The notes beneath the pieces are model-generated. The model ran no database searches, was not told where the DNA came from, and worked only from the letters and a program-made list of their open reading frames with translations. This document shows positions 7,066-8,310 of a stretch of 8,310 bases of DNA, one piece after another (within the stretch, counting starts at the first letter, position 1; each line of letters opens with the position of its first letter). Source of the DNA: JBEATZ01 sp041178545 (lineage in GTDB: Bacteria; Planctomycetota; UBA1135; UBA2386); the NCBI GenBank assembly GCA_041178545.1, contig JBEGVB010000096.1:1-8310 (forward strand), written 5' to 3'. The position numbers and the translations under genes are program-made.

Positions 7066-8310
7066 ATGACGTCCCGCTTCCTCCCCTTCCTCCTCGTCCT
7101 GCTCCCCGCACTCGCAGCATGCACTGCAGAGAGTGCCCACACTCCTGCACCGGAGCGGCCCAACGTCGTGTTCGTGGTCTCGGACGACCAGGCATGGACC
7201 GACTACGGGTTCGCCGGGCACCCGCACATCAAGACCCCCAACCTCGACCAACTGGCGGCCTCCGGCCTCCACTTCGCACGCGGTTACGTGCCCTCCAGTC
7301 TCTGCCGCCCGAGCCTGATGACGTTGGTCACGGGCCTCTACCCGCACCAGCACGGCATCACCGGCAACGACCCGCCCCGCGGGACGGACCGACGGGAGAT
7401 GCTGCGCCATGTGGCACGGGCACAGACCCTTCCGAGGTTGCTCGCCACCGCGGGATACCGCAGCTTCCAGTGCGGCAAGTGGTGGGAAGGAAGCCACACA
7501 GACGGCGGGTTCACCGACGGGATGACGCACGGTGACCCGACTCGCGGTGGCCGCCACGGCGATGCCGGCCTCGCGATCGGCAGGAAGGGCCTGAAGCCGG
7601 TCGAGGAGTTCCTCGACCAGACCGGGACCCAACCGTTCTTCCTGTGGTTCGCGCCGATGCTGCCCCACACGCCGCACGAGCCTCCACAGCGCCTGTTGGA
7701 GCGGTACCTGCCCCTGACCGACTCGGTCCATGTCGCCCGCTACTGGGCGATGTGCGAGTGGTGGGACGAGTGCGTGGGCGAACTGATGGCGATGCTCGAG
7801 GAACGCGGGCTCGCCCACAACACGCTGGTCGTCTACCTCGCGGACAACGGGTGGTTGCAGAACGAGAAGTCGGCGGGATTCGCCCCGCGCAGCAAGCGCT
7901 CACCGTACGAGGCGGGCATCCGGACCCCGATCCTCCTGCGCTGGCCGGCAGCACTCGCGCCCGCGGTCGACACGCGCACTCCGGTGAGCAGCATCGACAT
8001 CGTCCCCACGGTGCTCGCGGCGTGCGGGGTCCCGGCACCAGGCGACCTGCCGGGGATCAGCCTGCTGCCCGCGTCAGCACCAGCACTTGCAGGCCGGCAC
8101 GCCGTGTTCGGCGAGATCTTCGAACACGACGTCGTCGATCTCGACGCGCCCGCCGCAAGCCTTCGATTCCGGTGGAGCATCACCATCGCGCAGGATGGCA
8201 GCGGCAGGCTCCACAAGCTGATCCAGCCCAACGGCGGCCAGCGGCCGCAGCTGTTCGATGTGGGAGGCGACCCCCATGAGTTGCTGGACCTGGCAACCGA
8301 GCAACCAGAC
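7066..8310 (+). CDS. Sulfatase lipoprotein, partial (3' end beyond window)
   Basis: The frame is open from an ATG at 7066 to the window end, 415 residues without a stop. A signal peptide (FLPFLLVLLPALAAC, 5-19) ends in a lipobox L-A-A-C, so the mature protein should be lipid-anchored at Cys19 outside the cytoplasm. It is a type I formylglycine-dependent sulfatase cleaving sulfate esters, perhaps from polysaccharides. Visible elements: NVVFVVSDDQAW (33-44) with metal ligands Asp40-Asp41, the maturation region SSLCRPSLMT (77-86) with candidate formylglycine Cys80, LYPHQHGI (91-98), CGKWWEG (136-142), PHTPHEP (200-206), LADNGW (258-263) with a second metal-binding pair and RSKRSPYEAGIRTPI (275-289). 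The usual C-x-P-S-R reads C-R-P-S-L here, and GKWHLG reads GKWWEG. The C-terminal subdomain is entered (QLFDVGGDPHELLDL, 395-409). A/T-ending codons are more frequent than in the dehydrogenase. The substrate is not determinable. It is divergent from acr3. Confidence 0.92.
   Translation, partial: MTSRFLPFLLVLLPALAACTAESAHTPAPERPNVVFVVSDDQAWTDYGFAGHPHIKTPNLDQLAASGLHFARGYVPSSLCRPSLMTLVTGLYPHQHGITGNDPPRGTDRREMLRHVARAQTLPRLLATAGYRSFQCGKWWEGSHTDGGFTDGMTHGDPTRGGRHGDAGLAIGRKGLKPVEEFLDQTGTQPFFLWFAPMLPHTPHEPPQRLLERYLPLTDSVHVARYWAMCEWWDECVGELMAMLEERGLAHNTLVVYLADNGWLQNEKSAGFAPRSKRSPYEAGIRTPILLRWPAALAPAVDTRTPVSSIDIVPTVLAACGVPAPGDLPGISLLPASAPALAGRHAVFGEIFEHDVVDLDAPAASLRFRWSITIAQDGSGRLHKLIQPNGGQRPQLFDVGGDPHELLDLATEQPD

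Noticed and set aside
6943..7818. N-terminal extension of ACR3 across the sulfatase gene
   Set aside because: It lies antisense to clearly coding sulfatase sequence and precedes a normal-length ACR3 with a good start.

Overview
This is a high-GC window (roughly 70% by eye). Codons in the recognised genes nearly always end in G or C. It reads as ordinary bacterial chromosome: there are no RNA genes, CRISPR arrays, insertion sequences or phage genes. A lipoprotein sulfatase of a type common in Planctomycetota, a DinB-fold DUF1572-like protein and the very high GC together suggest a high-GC planctomycete or a similar environmental Gram-negative lineage. That assignment is inference, because no ribosomal or other phylogenetic marker is present.

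Layout: (1) Bases 1-461 hold no recognisable gene, only overlapping minus-strand open frames that may be remnants. (2) thiE (+, thiamine phosphate synthase) converges on queA (-, queuosine biosynthesis), and their 3' ends overlap by 34 bp. (3) queA is divergent from a plus-strand cluster: a DinB/DUF1572-like protein, an ALDH7-family aldehyde dehydrogenase (aminoadipate-semialdehyde type) 29 bp downstream, then a ThrB-like GHMP-fold protein. (4) A converging intergenic region of 133 bp holds a perfect 9-bp hairpin that could end transcription from both sides, and a 23-bp near-palindrome. (5) On the minus strand lie a DUF1294 small membrane protein and, upstream of it, an ACR3 arsenite efflux permease. 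(6) Divergent from ACR3 is a plus-strand sulfatase lipoprotein that runs off the window end. It is one continuous open frame from 7066 to 8310.

Functionally this is a mosaic of housekeeping genes (thiamine, queuosine), amino-acid metabolism (ALDH7, ThrB-like), metalloid resistance (ACR3) and polysaccharide or sulfate-ester scavenging (sulfatase). I see no clearly new multi-gene system. The most unusual item is the ThrB-like protein: it keeps the homoserine-kinase scaffold but has substitutions in every signature motif that binds ATP or substrate. The sulfatase is also notable because its maturation motif reads C-R-P-S-L where the canonical arginine is expected.
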